Positions 26,336 to 34,554 of a stretch of 64,000 nucleotides of DNA are shown here, in pieces. Within the stretch, counting starts at the first letter, position 1; the number at the start of each line of letters is the position of its first letter. Source of the stretch: Allostella vacuolata. Its GTDB lineage: Bacteria; Pseudomonadota; Alphaproteobacteria; ATCC43930; Allostellaceae. Under the pieces are notes generated by a model that was not told where the DNA came from, did no database searches, and saw nothing but the letters and a program-made list of their open reading frames with translations. The translations under genes and the position numbers were made by a program. The DNA lies in NCBI GenBank assembly GCA_006739055.1, contig AP019702.1, positions 2,197,001-2,261,000 on the forward strand. The letters run 5' to 3'.

Positions 26336-27514
26336 ATGAACAGCCGATCGGGCGTGGACATGATGGAGGCAACCCGCCTCACCCGGCAGGGCCGCCTGGC
26401 CGAGGCCATGCGGCTGCTGCGGGGCGGGGCGGCGGGCGGGAAGCCGCCGCCGGCCGAGCCGGGGGTGATCGACATGGCGGCGCCCGCGACCGGCGACGGC
26501 ACCTGGACGGCACGGCCGGAAGGCGGGGACGCCGGACCCGGGCCGGCACAGATGGCCGGCCTGTGGGGCGGAATCCTGGAGCGGCTGCGGAAATACCGCC
26601 CCGGCGCGCGGCCGGCGCCGTCGGCGCCCGGCCCGGGCGAGGCGCCGTCCGGGCGTGGCACCTTCGAGGCGCGATCCCACGCCGGGCCGGCCGGGACCCG
26701 GGACTACCGGCTGTATGTGCCGGGTAGCCATGACGCGCGCCCGGTGCCGCTGGTCGTCATGCTGCACGGCTGCACCCAGTCGCCGGAGGATTTCGCCGCC
26801 GGCACCCGGATGAACGCGCTGGCCGAGGAGGAGACCTTCCTCGTCGCCTACCCCGAGCAGCCGCGCAGCGCCAATCCCTCGCGGTGCTGGAACTGGTTCA
26901 ACGCCGGCGACCAGCAGCGCGACCGTGGCGAGCCGGCCCTCATCGCCGGCATCACCCGCGACATCCTGCGCGACCATGCCGTCCTGCCGGGCCAGGTCTA
27001 TGTCGCGGGCCTGTCGGCCGGCGGGGCGGCCGCCGCCGTCATGGGGGCGACCTATCCTGACCTGTACGGCGCGGTCGGGGTGCATTCCGGGCTGGCCTGT
27101 GGCGCCGCGCGCGACGTCCCGTCGGCCTTCGCCGCCATGCGCCAGGGCGGGTCACCCGCGCCGCGCGCCGGCACTGTGGCGGGGGGCGTCCCGACCATCG
27201 TCTTCCACGGCGACCGCGACCGCACCGTCAACCCGGTCAACGGCGACCAGGTCATCGCCCAGGTGCTGGCTGGCGCGGCCGACGGCCTGCGGGTGGCGGT
27301 CGACGAGGGGGTGGCGCCCGGCGGCATGCGCTATACCCGCACCCTGCATGCCGACGGCGCCGGGCGATCGGTCTTCGAGCAGTGGGTGCTGCACGGCGCC
27401 GGCCATGCCTGGTCGGGCGGCAGCAAGGCCGGCTCCTACACCGAGCCACGCGGGCCGGACGCCAGCCGCGAGATGCTGCGCTTCTTCCGCCAGCATGCGG
27501 CCCAGGCTGGGTGA
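26336..27514 (+). CDS. PHB depolymerase-type esterase (alpha/beta hydrolase)
   Basis: The product is 392 residues. The opening helix LTRQGRLAEAMRLLR and the Pro/Ala-rich linker to about residue 110 are typical of intracellular esterases of the PHB depolymerase family. The catalytic domain has MLHGCTQ (oxyanion region), Ser227 in VAGLSAGGAAAAV, Asp in FHGDRDRTVNP and His in LHGAGHAWSGG, a complete triad in the right order. No signal peptide is seen, so it may act on intracellular polyester, oligomers or other short esters. ATG 26336 follows the regulator gene closely, and the two look like one unit. Confidence 0.87.
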   Translation: MNSRSGVDMMEATRLTRQGRLAEAMRLLRGGAAGGKPPPAEPGVIDMAAPATGDGTWTARPEGGDAGPGPAQMAGLWGGILERLRKYRPGARPAPSAPGPGEAPSGRGTFEARSHAGPAGTRDYRLYVPGSHDARPVPLVVMLHGCTQSPEDFAAGTRMNALAEEETFLVAYPEQPRSANPSRCWNWFNAGDQQRDRGEPALIAGITRDILRDHAVLPGQVYVAGLSAGGAAAAVMGATYPDLYGAVGVHSGLACGAARDVPSAFAAMRQGGSPAPRAGTVAGGVPTIVFHGDRDRTVNPVNGDQVIAQVLAGAADGLRVAVDEGVAPGGMRYTRTLHADGAGRSVFEQWVLHGAGHAWSGGSKAGSYTEPRGPDASREMLRFFRQHAAQAG

Positions 27515-27518
27515 GGCG

Positions 27519-28742
27519 CTACCCGCTGGCGATGGGGACCCGCGCCATGTGCGCGTCGATCGCCGCGACCGCCGCGCGCGGGATGGGAAGGTGCGGGGCC
27601 TCGCGTGTCCAGGCTTCCCGCGTGCGGTCCACCGTGTCTCGGGCGATGCGCAACGTCGGCCGTTCGGGCAGGCCGGATTTGGCGGCCAGGTAGGACAATT
27701 CGTCCGCGGAGAACTGTTCCATCCGCCGGGTGCGGCCGAACCTGAGGGCGCTGTCGTCGCCCGGCAGGTAGACGATGGTCGAAACAAGATCATAGGCCGG
27801 CGCCAGTCGGGGCCGCCGGCGGTCGGGGTAGATCAGCGACCAGTTCTTGAGGTGCATGTCGCCATTGCCGATCAGGGTGTTGAAGACGAGCCGGCGGATG
27901 AACTCGTCCTGGCTCGCCTGGTCCGTCTCCGCGCGGATGACCTCGGCGATGTTGCGGTAGCTGGCCCGCTCGTACTTCTGCTCCGGGAAGAGGCCGAAGA
28001 CCTGGGCGAAGTCCTCGATATGCACCGGCCCGTCCGGCCCGCGGTCGAAGCGGCGGACCGCCAGCGCCTGCCCGGCGTCGAACGGCACCCCCGCCGGCAG
28101 CCCGTCGATCGCCTGCGGCCCGACCAGCCGGACCTCCGGTACCGCGATGCCGACCAGGGCGGCCAGGCGCATCATGGAGAATTCGTTCTCCGGCAGTCCG
28201 GCATGGACCGCCGAGGGCAGCTTGACGATCCAGGAGCCGCCGATGCCCTCGGCGGGGATCGTCAGCCGGTTGGCGGTCGCGATGCTGGCCGAGAATTTGG
28301 GCTGCACGCCGGCGAGCGAGAATCGCAAGGGGCCGTGAGCGCCCGGTTCCGTTGCACGGGCCGGGCCGGCTTCCGGCCCGGACAAGGGAACGTCCGCGTC
28401 CGGTGCCACAACCCGCAAGGCTCCTGGCAGGTCACGGCCCAGGATGCGCAGCAGCGCGAACTCGCGCCGCGGATGGACGCCGGCCCGCCGGGCGAGGAAA
28501 TCCCGCATCGGCCCTTCGGGCAGCAGGTTGCTGAAGAACGGCGGCAGCCGGACCCGGGTCGGCCGGATGTCGGTGACGAGCCGGCCCGCCCCGTCCTGGA
28601 AGGCGAGCCCGAGCGTTGCCCGGTCCGGATCGTCGATATACTCGGGATCGAAGGCGAAGACCGTCCGCTCGCCGGGAAAGAGCGTCAGGTTGCCGATCCG
28701 ACGCCCGTGCAGCTCGACGGCAAGGCGCGGATCGTCAGCCAT
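27519..28742 (-). CDS. hipA: HipA family serine/threonine kinase (toxin component)
   Basis: A 407-residue HipA-like kinase. The N-terminal subdomain has LPPFFSNLLPEGPMRDFLA, FALLRILGRDLPGAL is the usual core, and LAGVQPKFSASI is the ATP-binding loop. LIGNGDMHLKNWSLIY carries the catalytic Asp/Asn, and LAPAYDLVST takes the place of the DFG metal motif. HipA kinases phosphorylate translation factors such as GltX and cause dormancy unless bound by HipB. ATG 28742 overlaps the hipB stop by eight bases; ATG 28766 is the alternative. It is convergent with the esterase gene, with only four bases between the stops. Confidence 0.9.
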   Translation of the reverse strand: MADDPRLAVELHGRRIGNLTLFPGERTVFAFDPEYIDDPDRATLGLAFQDGAGRLVTDIRPTRVRLPPFFSNLLPEGPMRDFLARRAGVHPRREFALLRILGRDLPGALRVVAPDADVPLSGPEAGPARATEPGAHGPLRFSLAGVQPKFSASIATANRLTIPAEGIGGSWIVKLPSAVHAGLPENEFSMMRLAALVGIAVPEVRLVGPQAIDGLPAGVPFDAGQALAVRRFDRGPDGPVHIEDFAQVFGLFPEQKYERASYRNIAEVIRAETDQASQDEFIRRLVFNTLIGNGDMHLKNWSLIYPDRRRPRLAPAYDLVSTIVYLPGDDSALRFGRTRRMEQFSADELSYLAAKSGLPERPTLRIARDTVDRTREAWTREAPHLPIPRAAVAAIDAHMARVPIASG

Positions 28743-29034
28743 CGTCGTCTTCCGAGCCGAGGTCATACGGCGAGCGCCGGGCTTCCCCGGCCTCCGGGGC
28801 CAGCAGCGACCGGATCGCGCCCAGCTGCCGCGCCGGCACCAGGACCGGCTCCAGCCCGAGGGCGCGGGCGAGCTGGATCAGGCTGGAGAGCTGCAGGTCG
28901 ACGTGCCCGCGCTCGATCCGGGAAAGGTGGCTCTGCGGCCAGCCGACCTTCGCCGCCAGCGCCCGCTGGCTGAGGCCGGCGCGCTTGCGCGCATCGCGCA
29001 GCGCCGCCAGCACCTCTTCGTTTGCATAGGCCAT
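28735..29034 (-). CDS. hipB: HipB-like helix-turn-helix antitoxin/regulator
   Basis: A 99-residue protein with an XRE-type helix-turn-helix: ARKRAGLSQRALAAKVGWPQ, then SHLSRIERGHVDLQLSSL. A C-terminal tail rich in acidic residues (GSEDDDG) could contact HipA. In known systems HipB binds operators upstream of its own gene and neutralises HipA. ATG 29034 lies only six bases after a GATACT -10-like hexamer and lacks a ribosome site, so the message may be leaderless. It overlaps the start of hipA. Confidence 0.88.
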   Translation of the reverse strand: MAYANEEVLAALRDARKRAGLSQRALAAKVGWPQSHLSRIERGHVDLQLSSLIQLARALGLEPVLVPARQLGAIRSLLAPEAGEARRSPYDLGSEDDDG

Positions 29035-29040
29035 TGATGC

Positions 29041-29085
29041 AGTATCACATATGTTTCTGCATCGAACATATGTAAAAGCATATGA
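29041..29085 (-). promoter_or_regulatory. Candidate hipBA promoter and operator (three CATATG repeats)
   Basis: The palindrome ACATATGT occurs at 29047-29054 and 29066-29073, with centres 19 bases apart (about two helical turns); a third CATATG is at 29079-29084. The stretch is AT-rich, unlike its surroundings, and includes GATACT (minus strand, 29046-29041) preceded by TG, like an extended -10 box. The tandem palindromes fit binding of a dimeric HipB, although the bases differ from the E. coli HipB site. Confidence 0.5.
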
Positions 29086-29086
29086 A

Positions 29087-30397
29087 CTAGCGCGTCACCC
29101 GGTCCAGCACGCCGTACCACGCCGTCATCACCGGCAGCACCGCGCGGCGCAGCCCGTGGAAGGGGATCGGGCGCAGGGGCGTGATCGGGAAGGCGACCTG
29201 TTCGGGCGGGGTGCCGGTGGCGAGGTCGGCGAGGAGCGCACCCATGCGCGAGGCCATGGCGACGCCGCGGCCATTGTAGCCGAGGCCGGCCCACACGCCG
29301 GGCGCCAGGCTGTGCAGCTGCGCGCGGTGCGCCAGGTTGACGGCGACGCGGCCCGCCCAGTGATGCTCGTACTCGATGTCGGCCAAGGCCGGGAACAGCT
29401 GCCCGACCCAGCGGCGCAGCCGGACGGTGTCGTTCGCGCCGGGATCGTCCTTGAAGGTGCCGCGGCCGCCCATGACCATGCGACCGCGCGCGTCGAGCCG
29501 GAAATAGCGCAGCAGGCGGCGCGTGTCGGACAGGACGTGACCTTCGGGCAGGATGGTGCGGCGCAGATTGTCGCCGATCGGCACGGTGGCGATCTGGAAG
29601 CTGGAGACCGGGACGACGCTGGCCGCCAGGCCCGGCCAGAAATCCGTCGTATAGGCGTTGGTGCCGATCAGCACCCTGGGCGCGGTGACGGCGCCCGCCG
29701 CGGTCGCGACCCGCCAGTCCCGGCCGCGCTGCTCGATCGCGGTCACCGGCGATCCGCCATGGATGCGCGCGCCCAGCCGCTGCGCCGCATCGGCCAGCCC
29801 GCGCGCATAGCCGAGCGGGTTGAGCGCGCCGCCGCGGGCGTCGATCATGCCGCCGACATAGTCCTCGGTGCCGAGGATGCGGGCCATCTCGGCCTTGTCG
29901 GCCAGCCGCACCGGGGCACCGTGCCCCTGCCAGTCGGCGACGCGGGCGGCGACCCGGGCCAGCGCCCCCTCGGAATGGGCCGCCTGCACCCAGCCGGCGC
30001 GCGAGGCGTCGCAGGCGATGCCGTGGCGGGCGATCAGGTCGAAGACGAAGTCGGCGGTGCCGTCGAGCAGGTCGACGATCGCCTTGCCGCGCACCGGCCC
30101 GAACTCGGCGATGATCTCCGCCGGGTCGGCCTTCAGGCCGGCGATCACCTGGCCGCCGTTGCGGCCCGACGCCCCCCAGCCGGGCTCCGCCGCGTCGAGC
30201 AATACGGGCTTCAGCCCGCGCTCGGCCAGGTGGAGGGCCGCCGACAGGCCGGTGAAGCCGCCGCCGACCACCACCGCGTCGGCCGCCTCCTCGCCCTTCA
30301 GCGGCGGGGCGGTGATCGGCGGGCGGGCGGTCGCCGCCCACAGCGAACGGGGCAGGGGCGCCGTGCCCGAGAGCACGATGCGATCGCTATCCGCCAT
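29087..30397 (-). CDS. FAD-dependent amine/amino-acid oxidoreductase (DAO family, PuuB-like)
   Basis: A 436-residue flavoprotein. AVVVGGGFTGLSAALHLAERG near residue 41 is the FAD dinucleotide loop, GWGASGRNGGQVIAGLK is the second FAD motif seen in gamma-glutamylputrescine oxidase relatives, and GLGYNGRGVAMASRMGALLADL is the C-terminal FAD-binding end. It should oxidise a secondary or primary amine, giving an aldehyde or imine and hydrogen peroxide or a reduced carrier. It overlaps the upstream amidohydrolase gene by 11 bases and is the last gene of a four-gene minus-strand set. The substrate is inferred only from context. Confidence 0.87.
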   Translation of the reverse strand: MADSDRIVLSGTAPLPRSLWAATARPPITAPPLKGEEAADAVVVGGGFTGLSAALHLAERGLKPVLLDAAEPGWGASGRNGGQVIAGLKADPAEIIAEFGPVRGKAIVDLLDGTADFVFDLIARHGIACDASRAGWVQAAHSEGALARVAARVADWQGHGAPVRLADKAEMARILGTEDYVGGMIDARGGALNPLGYARGLADAAQRLGARIHGGSPVTAIEQRGRDWRVATAAGAVTAPRVLIGTNAYTTDFWPGLAASVVPVSSFQIATVPIGDNLRRTILPEGHVLSDTRRLLRYFRLDARGRMVMGGRGTFKDDPGANDTVRLRRWVGQLFPALADIEYEHHWAGRVAVNLAHRAQLHSLAPGVWAGLGYNGRGVAMASRMGALLADLATGTPPEQVAFPITPLRPIPFHGLRRAVLPVMTAWYGVLDRVTR

Positions 30398-32012
30398 GGC
30401 AGATCCTCCCGTCGACGATCGTCACGTCCACCCGGACCCGGCGCAGCTCGTCGGCCGGGATGGTGTAGGGGTCGCGGTCGAGCACCGCGATGTCGGCCAG
30501 CTTGCCGACCTCCAGCGACCCCTTGATCGCCTCCTCGCGGCCCGACCAGGCGCCGAGGATGGTGTAGGCGCGCAAGGCCTCGTCGACCGTGATCGCCTCG
30601 CGGATGTCGAGGTCGCCGCCGCTGTCGCTCCTGCGGTTGACCATCGACCAGATGGCGACGAACGGGTTGGCCTGGCAGACCATGGCGTCGGAATGGCCGG
30701 GGGCGGGAATGCCGGCATCGATCAGGCTGCGGTGCGGCCACATCCAGCGCATCGCCTCCTGGCCGCGGTTGGCGATGTAGCCGTCGCCCAGGTCGTACAT
30801 GAAGCCGGTGGCCGAGGAATCGACCACCCCCAGCCGCTTGATCCGCTCCAGGATCGGCGGGGTGACGTAGCAGCAATGCTCGACCCGCATGCGGTGGTCG
30901 GCGACCGGGTGCGCCGTGAGCGCGGCCTCGATGGCGTCGAGCGCGAAGTCGATGCCGCGGTCGCCCAATCCCTCGATCATCACCTGCAGGCCGGCCTTGT
31001 GGGCCAGGGTGGCGCGCCGCTTCAGGTCGTCGGCCTCGTAGAGCAGCATGCCGCAATTGTTCTCGGGCTCGCCCTCGATCCGCTTGCCCACATAGGGCTC
31101 GTAGTAGGCGGCGGTGCGGCCGGAGGTGGAGCAGTCCGGGCACCATTCGACGCCGATCACCCGGACCCAGTCGCTGCCGAAGCCGGAGCGGATGCCGGCG
31201 GCGGCGTAGCTCTCGACCAGCCCGTCCTCGCGCCCGCTGACGATGATGCCGACCCGCATCGTCAAGCCGCCCTCGGCCTCCAGCAGCTGGTAGGCGCGGA
31301 TCGAGCGGGCGCCGGCGAGCGAGTTGTAGACCGTGGTGATGCCGTAGCGGTTCCAGTCGGCGAAGACCTGCTTCAGGCCGCCCGCGATCTGCTGCTCGGT
31401 GTCGCCGCCATGGATCTCCGCCAGGAAGATGTGGGTGGCCGTCTCGCGCAGGAGGCCGGTGAAGCGGTTGGTCGCCGGGTGGCGGTCGAAGCGCCCGAAG
31501 GGCGGGTCCTCGGCATTGTCGGAGATGCCGCAGGCGGCGAACGCCGCACTGCTGGCGACGCCGAGATGCCCGTCGGTGCGCAGGATGAAGACCGGCCGGC
31601 CGCCCGAGGCCGCGTCCAGCTCCTCCCGGATCGGGAAGCCGCCGCTCTTGTGGTCGTTGAAGCGGTAGCCGGCGAACCAGCCGTCCGCCGGCAGGTCGCG
31701 GCAGGCCCGCGCGATGCGGTCGAGCAGGGCTCCCCGGTCGGCGATCGCGGCCGGCCCGACATCGTGCCAGCGGGCGAGCCGGGCGGCGTAGCTGTCCGGG
31801 TGGCAGTGCGAATCGACGATGCCGGGGATGGCGGTGCGGCCGGCCAGGTCGATCATGCGGGTGCCGGGGCCGGCCAGGCCCATGATCTCGGCGTCGCTGC
31901 CGCGGGCGACGATGCGCCCGCCGAGCACCGCCAGGGCCTCGACCACGGTGCCGGCGGCATCGAGCGTGGCGATCCGGCCGCCATGCAGGATCAGGTCGGG
32001 ATGGAGCGCCAT
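30387..32012 (-). CDS. Amidohydrolase family protein (YtcJ-like, metal-dependent)
   Basis: A 541-residue enzyme of amidohydrolase family 3. LILHGGRIATLD opens the beta-sandwich part, IPGIVDSHCHPDSY holds the HxH metal pair, a long insertion follows, and LGDRGIDFALDAI, HRMRVEHCC and PAPGHSDAMV supply later barrel ends with His and Asp candidates. It should hydrolyse a C-N bond in an amide or imide, with metal in the cytoplasm. ATG 32012 (MALHPDLILHGGRI) is five bases after the M20 peptidase stop. Its longer open frame upstream is only the non-coding frame of the neighbouring genes. Confidence 0.87.
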   Translation of the reverse strand: MALHPDLILHGGRIATLDAAGTVVEALAVLGGRIVARGSDAEIMGLAGPGTRMIDLAGRTAIPGIVDSHCHPDSYAARLARWHDVGPAAIADRGALLDRIARACRDLPADGWFAGYRFNDHKSGGFPIREELDAASGGRPVFILRTDGHLGVASSAAFAACGISDNAEDPPFGRFDRHPATNRFTGLLRETATHIFLAEIHGGDTEQQIAGGLKQVFADWNRYGITTVYNSLAGARSIRAYQLLEAEGGLTMRVGIIVSGREDGLVESYAAAGIRSGFGSDWVRVIGVEWCPDCSTSGRTAAYYEPYVGKRIEGEPENNCGMLLYEADDLKRRATLAHKAGLQVMIEGLGDRGIDFALDAIEAALTAHPVADHRMRVEHCCYVTPPILERIKRLGVVDSSATGFMYDLGDGYIANRGQEAMRWMWPHRSLIDAGIPAPGHSDAMVCQANPFVAIWSMVNRRSDSGGDLDIREAITVDEALRAYTILGAWSGREEAIKGSLEVGKLADIAVLDRDPYTIPADELRRVRVDVTIVDGRICHGG

Positions 32013-32017
32013 GCCGG

Positions 32018-33262
32018 TCAGCTCGCCATCAGGTAGTCGTAGGCCGAGAGCGCATGGGTGCGCACGACATGGAGGAACTCCTCGATGTCGACATGCTCGT
32101 CGTGCGACCCCATGCCGTGCGGATAGACGCCATAGACGTAGGCCGGGATGTTCCGGTAGCGCCACAGGCGGGCGTCGGTGCCGCCCAGACCGACGATCGG
32201 CGTCGGGCGATGCCCCGCCAGCGCCTGCACGTTCTTCTGCAGGATGCCGACCATCTCGCCATAGGGGTCGCAGTAGGAGGGCAGGTTGCAGCCCGTCTCC
32301 TCCATCTCGACCCCCGGATAGGCGGCCAGCATGCGCTCGACCTCGGCCATCACCCGCTCGCGGGTCATGCCGGGCGGCAGGCGGATATCGGCCTCGAAGG
32401 TGCATTCGCTGGGGATCATGTTGACCTTCACGCCGCCGTTGAGCAGGCCGATGTTGAGGGTCACCTTGCCGACGATGGCGCCCGCACCCTGGCCCATGGC
32501 CGCGTCGGCGGCGGCCGACGCCTCGTCGATCGCGGCCATGACGTTGTGCGGCAGGTCCGCCTGCAGCTCCTCCAGCCGCTGCAGCTCGCCGATCAGCCGG
32601 GTCGCGGTCAGGGTGGCGCTGCCGGTGTGGGTGTAGGCGCCGTGCGCGCCCGGCGCCCGCACCGTGAAGCGCAGCCAGATCGGGCCCTTCTCGCCGAAGC
32701 GGATGGTGTTGGGGCCGGACGGCTCGCCGTTCAGGCAGCAGTCGCCCAGCACCTCGGGCTCGTGGTCCATCAGCCAGCGGGCGCCCCACGGGCCGAAGGT
32801 CTCTTCGTCCGAGACGGCGGTCAGCGTCAGCCGGCCCTTCAGCCGGTCGCGCAGCCGGTGCAGCAGGGCGTAGGTGATGATGGAGGCGGTGGTGCCGGGC
32901 TTCATGTCGGCGGCACCGCGGCCGTAGAGCTTGCCGTCGACGATGTCGCCGCTCCAGGGGTCGCGGCTCCAGCCATGGTCGCTCGCCACCGGGAAGACGT
33001 CGATATGGCCGTTCAGCACCAGGTGCCGGCCGGGCAGGGCGCCGTCGAAGGTGCCGATGAAGTTCGGCATCACCGGGTTGGGCGCGACGATGCGGTAGGG
33101 CAGGCCCTCGGCATCCAGCCGCTCGCCGACCACGGCGGCGGCGGCCAGCGTGTCGCCGGGCGGGTTGGGGCTGCGGGCGCGCACCAGGCGCTGGAGGAGG
33201 GCGACGATCCCGTCGCGCTCCGCCTCGATCCAGGCGAGGATCTGGTCGCGGTCGGTCGCCAT
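32018..33262 (-). CDS. M20 family metallohydrolase (ArgE/DapE-like)
   Basis: A 414-residue zinc-hydrolase-type protein. LVLNGHIDVFP gives the first metal His and Asp, GRGAADMKPG the bridging Asp, SDEETFGPWG the catalytic/metal Glu pair, LNGEPSG a further acidic ligand, and PHGMGSHDEHV the last His. The dimerisation domain between about residues 190 and 300 is present. Family members remove acyl or carbamoyl groups from amino acids. The start at ATG 33262 is three bases after the M24 gene stop. It likely works on a breakdown product from the other enzymes of this set. Confidence 0.9.
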   Translation of the reverse strand: MATDRDQILAWIEAERDGIVALLQRLVRARSPNPPGDTLAAAAVVGERLDAEGLPYRIVAPNPVMPNFIGTFDGALPGRHLVLNGHIDVFPVASDHGWSRDPWSGDIVDGKLYGRGAADMKPGTTASIITYALLHRLRDRLKGRLTLTAVSDEETFGPWGARWLMDHEPEVLGDCCLNGEPSGPNTIRFGEKGPIWLRFTVRAPGAHGAYTHTGSATLTATRLIGELQRLEELQADLPHNVMAAIDEASAAADAAMGQGAGAIVGKVTLNIGLLNGGVKVNMIPSECTFEADIRLPPGMTRERVMAEVERMLAAYPGVEMEETGCNLPSYCDPYGEMVGILQKNVQALAGHRPTPIVGLGGTDARLWRYRNIPAYVYGVYPHGMGSHDEHVDIEEFLHVVRTHALSAYDYLMAS

Positions 33263-33265
33263 GGC

Positions 33266-34426
33266 TCAGACCGCGACGTGGTAGTCGGGGGTGAGGCGGC
33301 TCTGGATTTCGGCCCCGGTCTCGCCCACCACCACGGTATGGCCGAGCGACATGGCGAGGTTGCCCGGCGCGTCGATCAGGATGGCGTGCAGGAACAGCAC
33401 CATGCCCGGCTGCACCGGGATGACGTTGCCGCTGTAGAGCATCGGCGGCACGTCCATCCAGCTCGGGCGGAAGTTGGCGCCGAGCGAGTAGCCGCAGGCG
33501 GACATGCGGAAGTCGCCGAAGCCGGCCTGATCGTAGACCCGGCGGTGGGCGTCGTCGATGTTGCCCAGGATGTTGCCGGGTCGGGCCGCCTCGGTCATCG
33601 CCGCCATCGCGTCGCGGGTCACCTCGAACATGCGGCGCTGGCGGTCGTTGCCCTGGCCGACGGCGATGGTGCGCATCAGGCAGGCGCAATAGTGGCGGTA
33701 GCTGCCGGCGAACTCCATGGTCAGCTGGTCGACGGCGTCGAGGTCGCGGTAGCCGGTGGCGCTGCGCACCAGCAGCGCCCGGTCGCCGGATCCAAGCACC
33801 GGGCCCGACGGGGGCATGTCGCCGCCGCCGGCCAGGATGGCGGCCACGCCGGCCGCGGCGATCCTGCCCTCGAAGACGTTCGGCCGCGCGGTCGCCAGCA
33901 TCGCTTCCAGCGAGTCGTCGGCGAGTTCGGCCGCACGCCGGACATACGCGATCTCGGCCGGCGACTTGACGAGGCGCAGCCAGCGCACCGTCTCCGCGCC
34001 CGGCACCAGGCGGCACCAGCCGTCGAGGCGGGTGCGCACCCGCTCCCAGTTGAAGCCGGTCAGGCCATGGGTCGCGGTCTCGACTCCGACGCGCGCCCCC
34101 TTCAGGCCGAGCTCGTCCAGGATCGCCTGCAGCTCGCGCGACGGGTCGGCACTCTCGGCGTCGTACCACAGGCGGATATCCTCGATGATCGAGGTGCGGC
34201 GGGCCTGTTCCAGGTCCGGGCGGCGGGTCAGCAGGACGATCGGTCGCTCGTCGCGCGTCAGCACCGCGCACTGGAAGAAGACGAAGCCGCTCGTGTCGAA
34301 TCCGGTCAGGTAGTAGAGGCTCTCCTGGGCGAACAGGACGACCGCGTCCAGGTCGTCCTCGGCGAGTCGCGCCCGCGCCCGGGCGATGCGGTCGGCGAAC
34401 TCCGACCGATCGAAATGCAGTGCCAT
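33266..34426 (-). CDS. M24 (creatinase/prolidase-fold) protein lacking metal ligands
   Basis: The product is 386 residues with the two-domain pita-bread layout: an N-terminal domain with DAVVLFAQESLYYLTGFDTSG, a linking segment WLRLVKSPAEIAYVRRAAELAD, then the catalytic domain. The five usual metal ligands of aminopeptidase P are replaced: TMEFAGSYRHYCACLMRT has Glu and Cys where two Asp are expected, and the later GYSLGANFRPSW, MVLFLHAIL and LGHTVVV lack the His and two Glu. This is what is seen in metal-free creatinase and related hydrolases. It is the first gene of the minus-strand set, divergent from the Pot-type transporter. Confidence 0.85.
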   Translation of the reverse strand: MALHFDRSEFADRIARARARLAEDDLDAVVLFAQESLYYLTGFDTSGFVFFQCAVLTRDERPIVLLTRRPDLEQARRTSIIEDIRLWYDAESADPSRELQAILDELGLKGARVGVETATHGLTGFNWERVRTRLDGWCRLVPGAETVRWLRLVKSPAEIAYVRRAAELADDSLEAMLATARPNVFEGRIAAAGVAAILAGGGDMPPSGPVLGSGDRALLVRSATGYRDLDAVDQLTMEFAGSYRHYCACLMRTIAVGQGNDRQRRMFEVTRDAMAAMTEAARPGNILGNIDDAHRRVYDQAGFGDFRMSACGYSLGANFRPSWMDVPPMLYSGNVIPVQPGMVLFLHAILIDAPGNLAMSLGHTVVVGETGAEIQSRLTPDYHVAV

Positions 34427-34554
34427 GTTGCCTGACCTCTGATTGCTGATCGGATGGATGGTGGCACGGGATCGCGGCCTTCGCCATCGCTTGCGTGCGG
34501 CCGGGGGGCAGGTCTAACGTTCGGCGAGAAACGGTCCGACAGGGGGACGAGAAC
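34427..34554. promoter_or_regulatory. Divergent intergenic region of the amine catabolic island
   Basis: This 128-base gap must carry promoters for both the minus-strand enzyme genes and the plus-strand transporter genes. On the plus strand TTGCGT (34491-34496) and TCTAAC (34513-34518) are 16 bases apart and could be a weak promoter. I see no clear operator palindrome. Confidence 0.35.
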
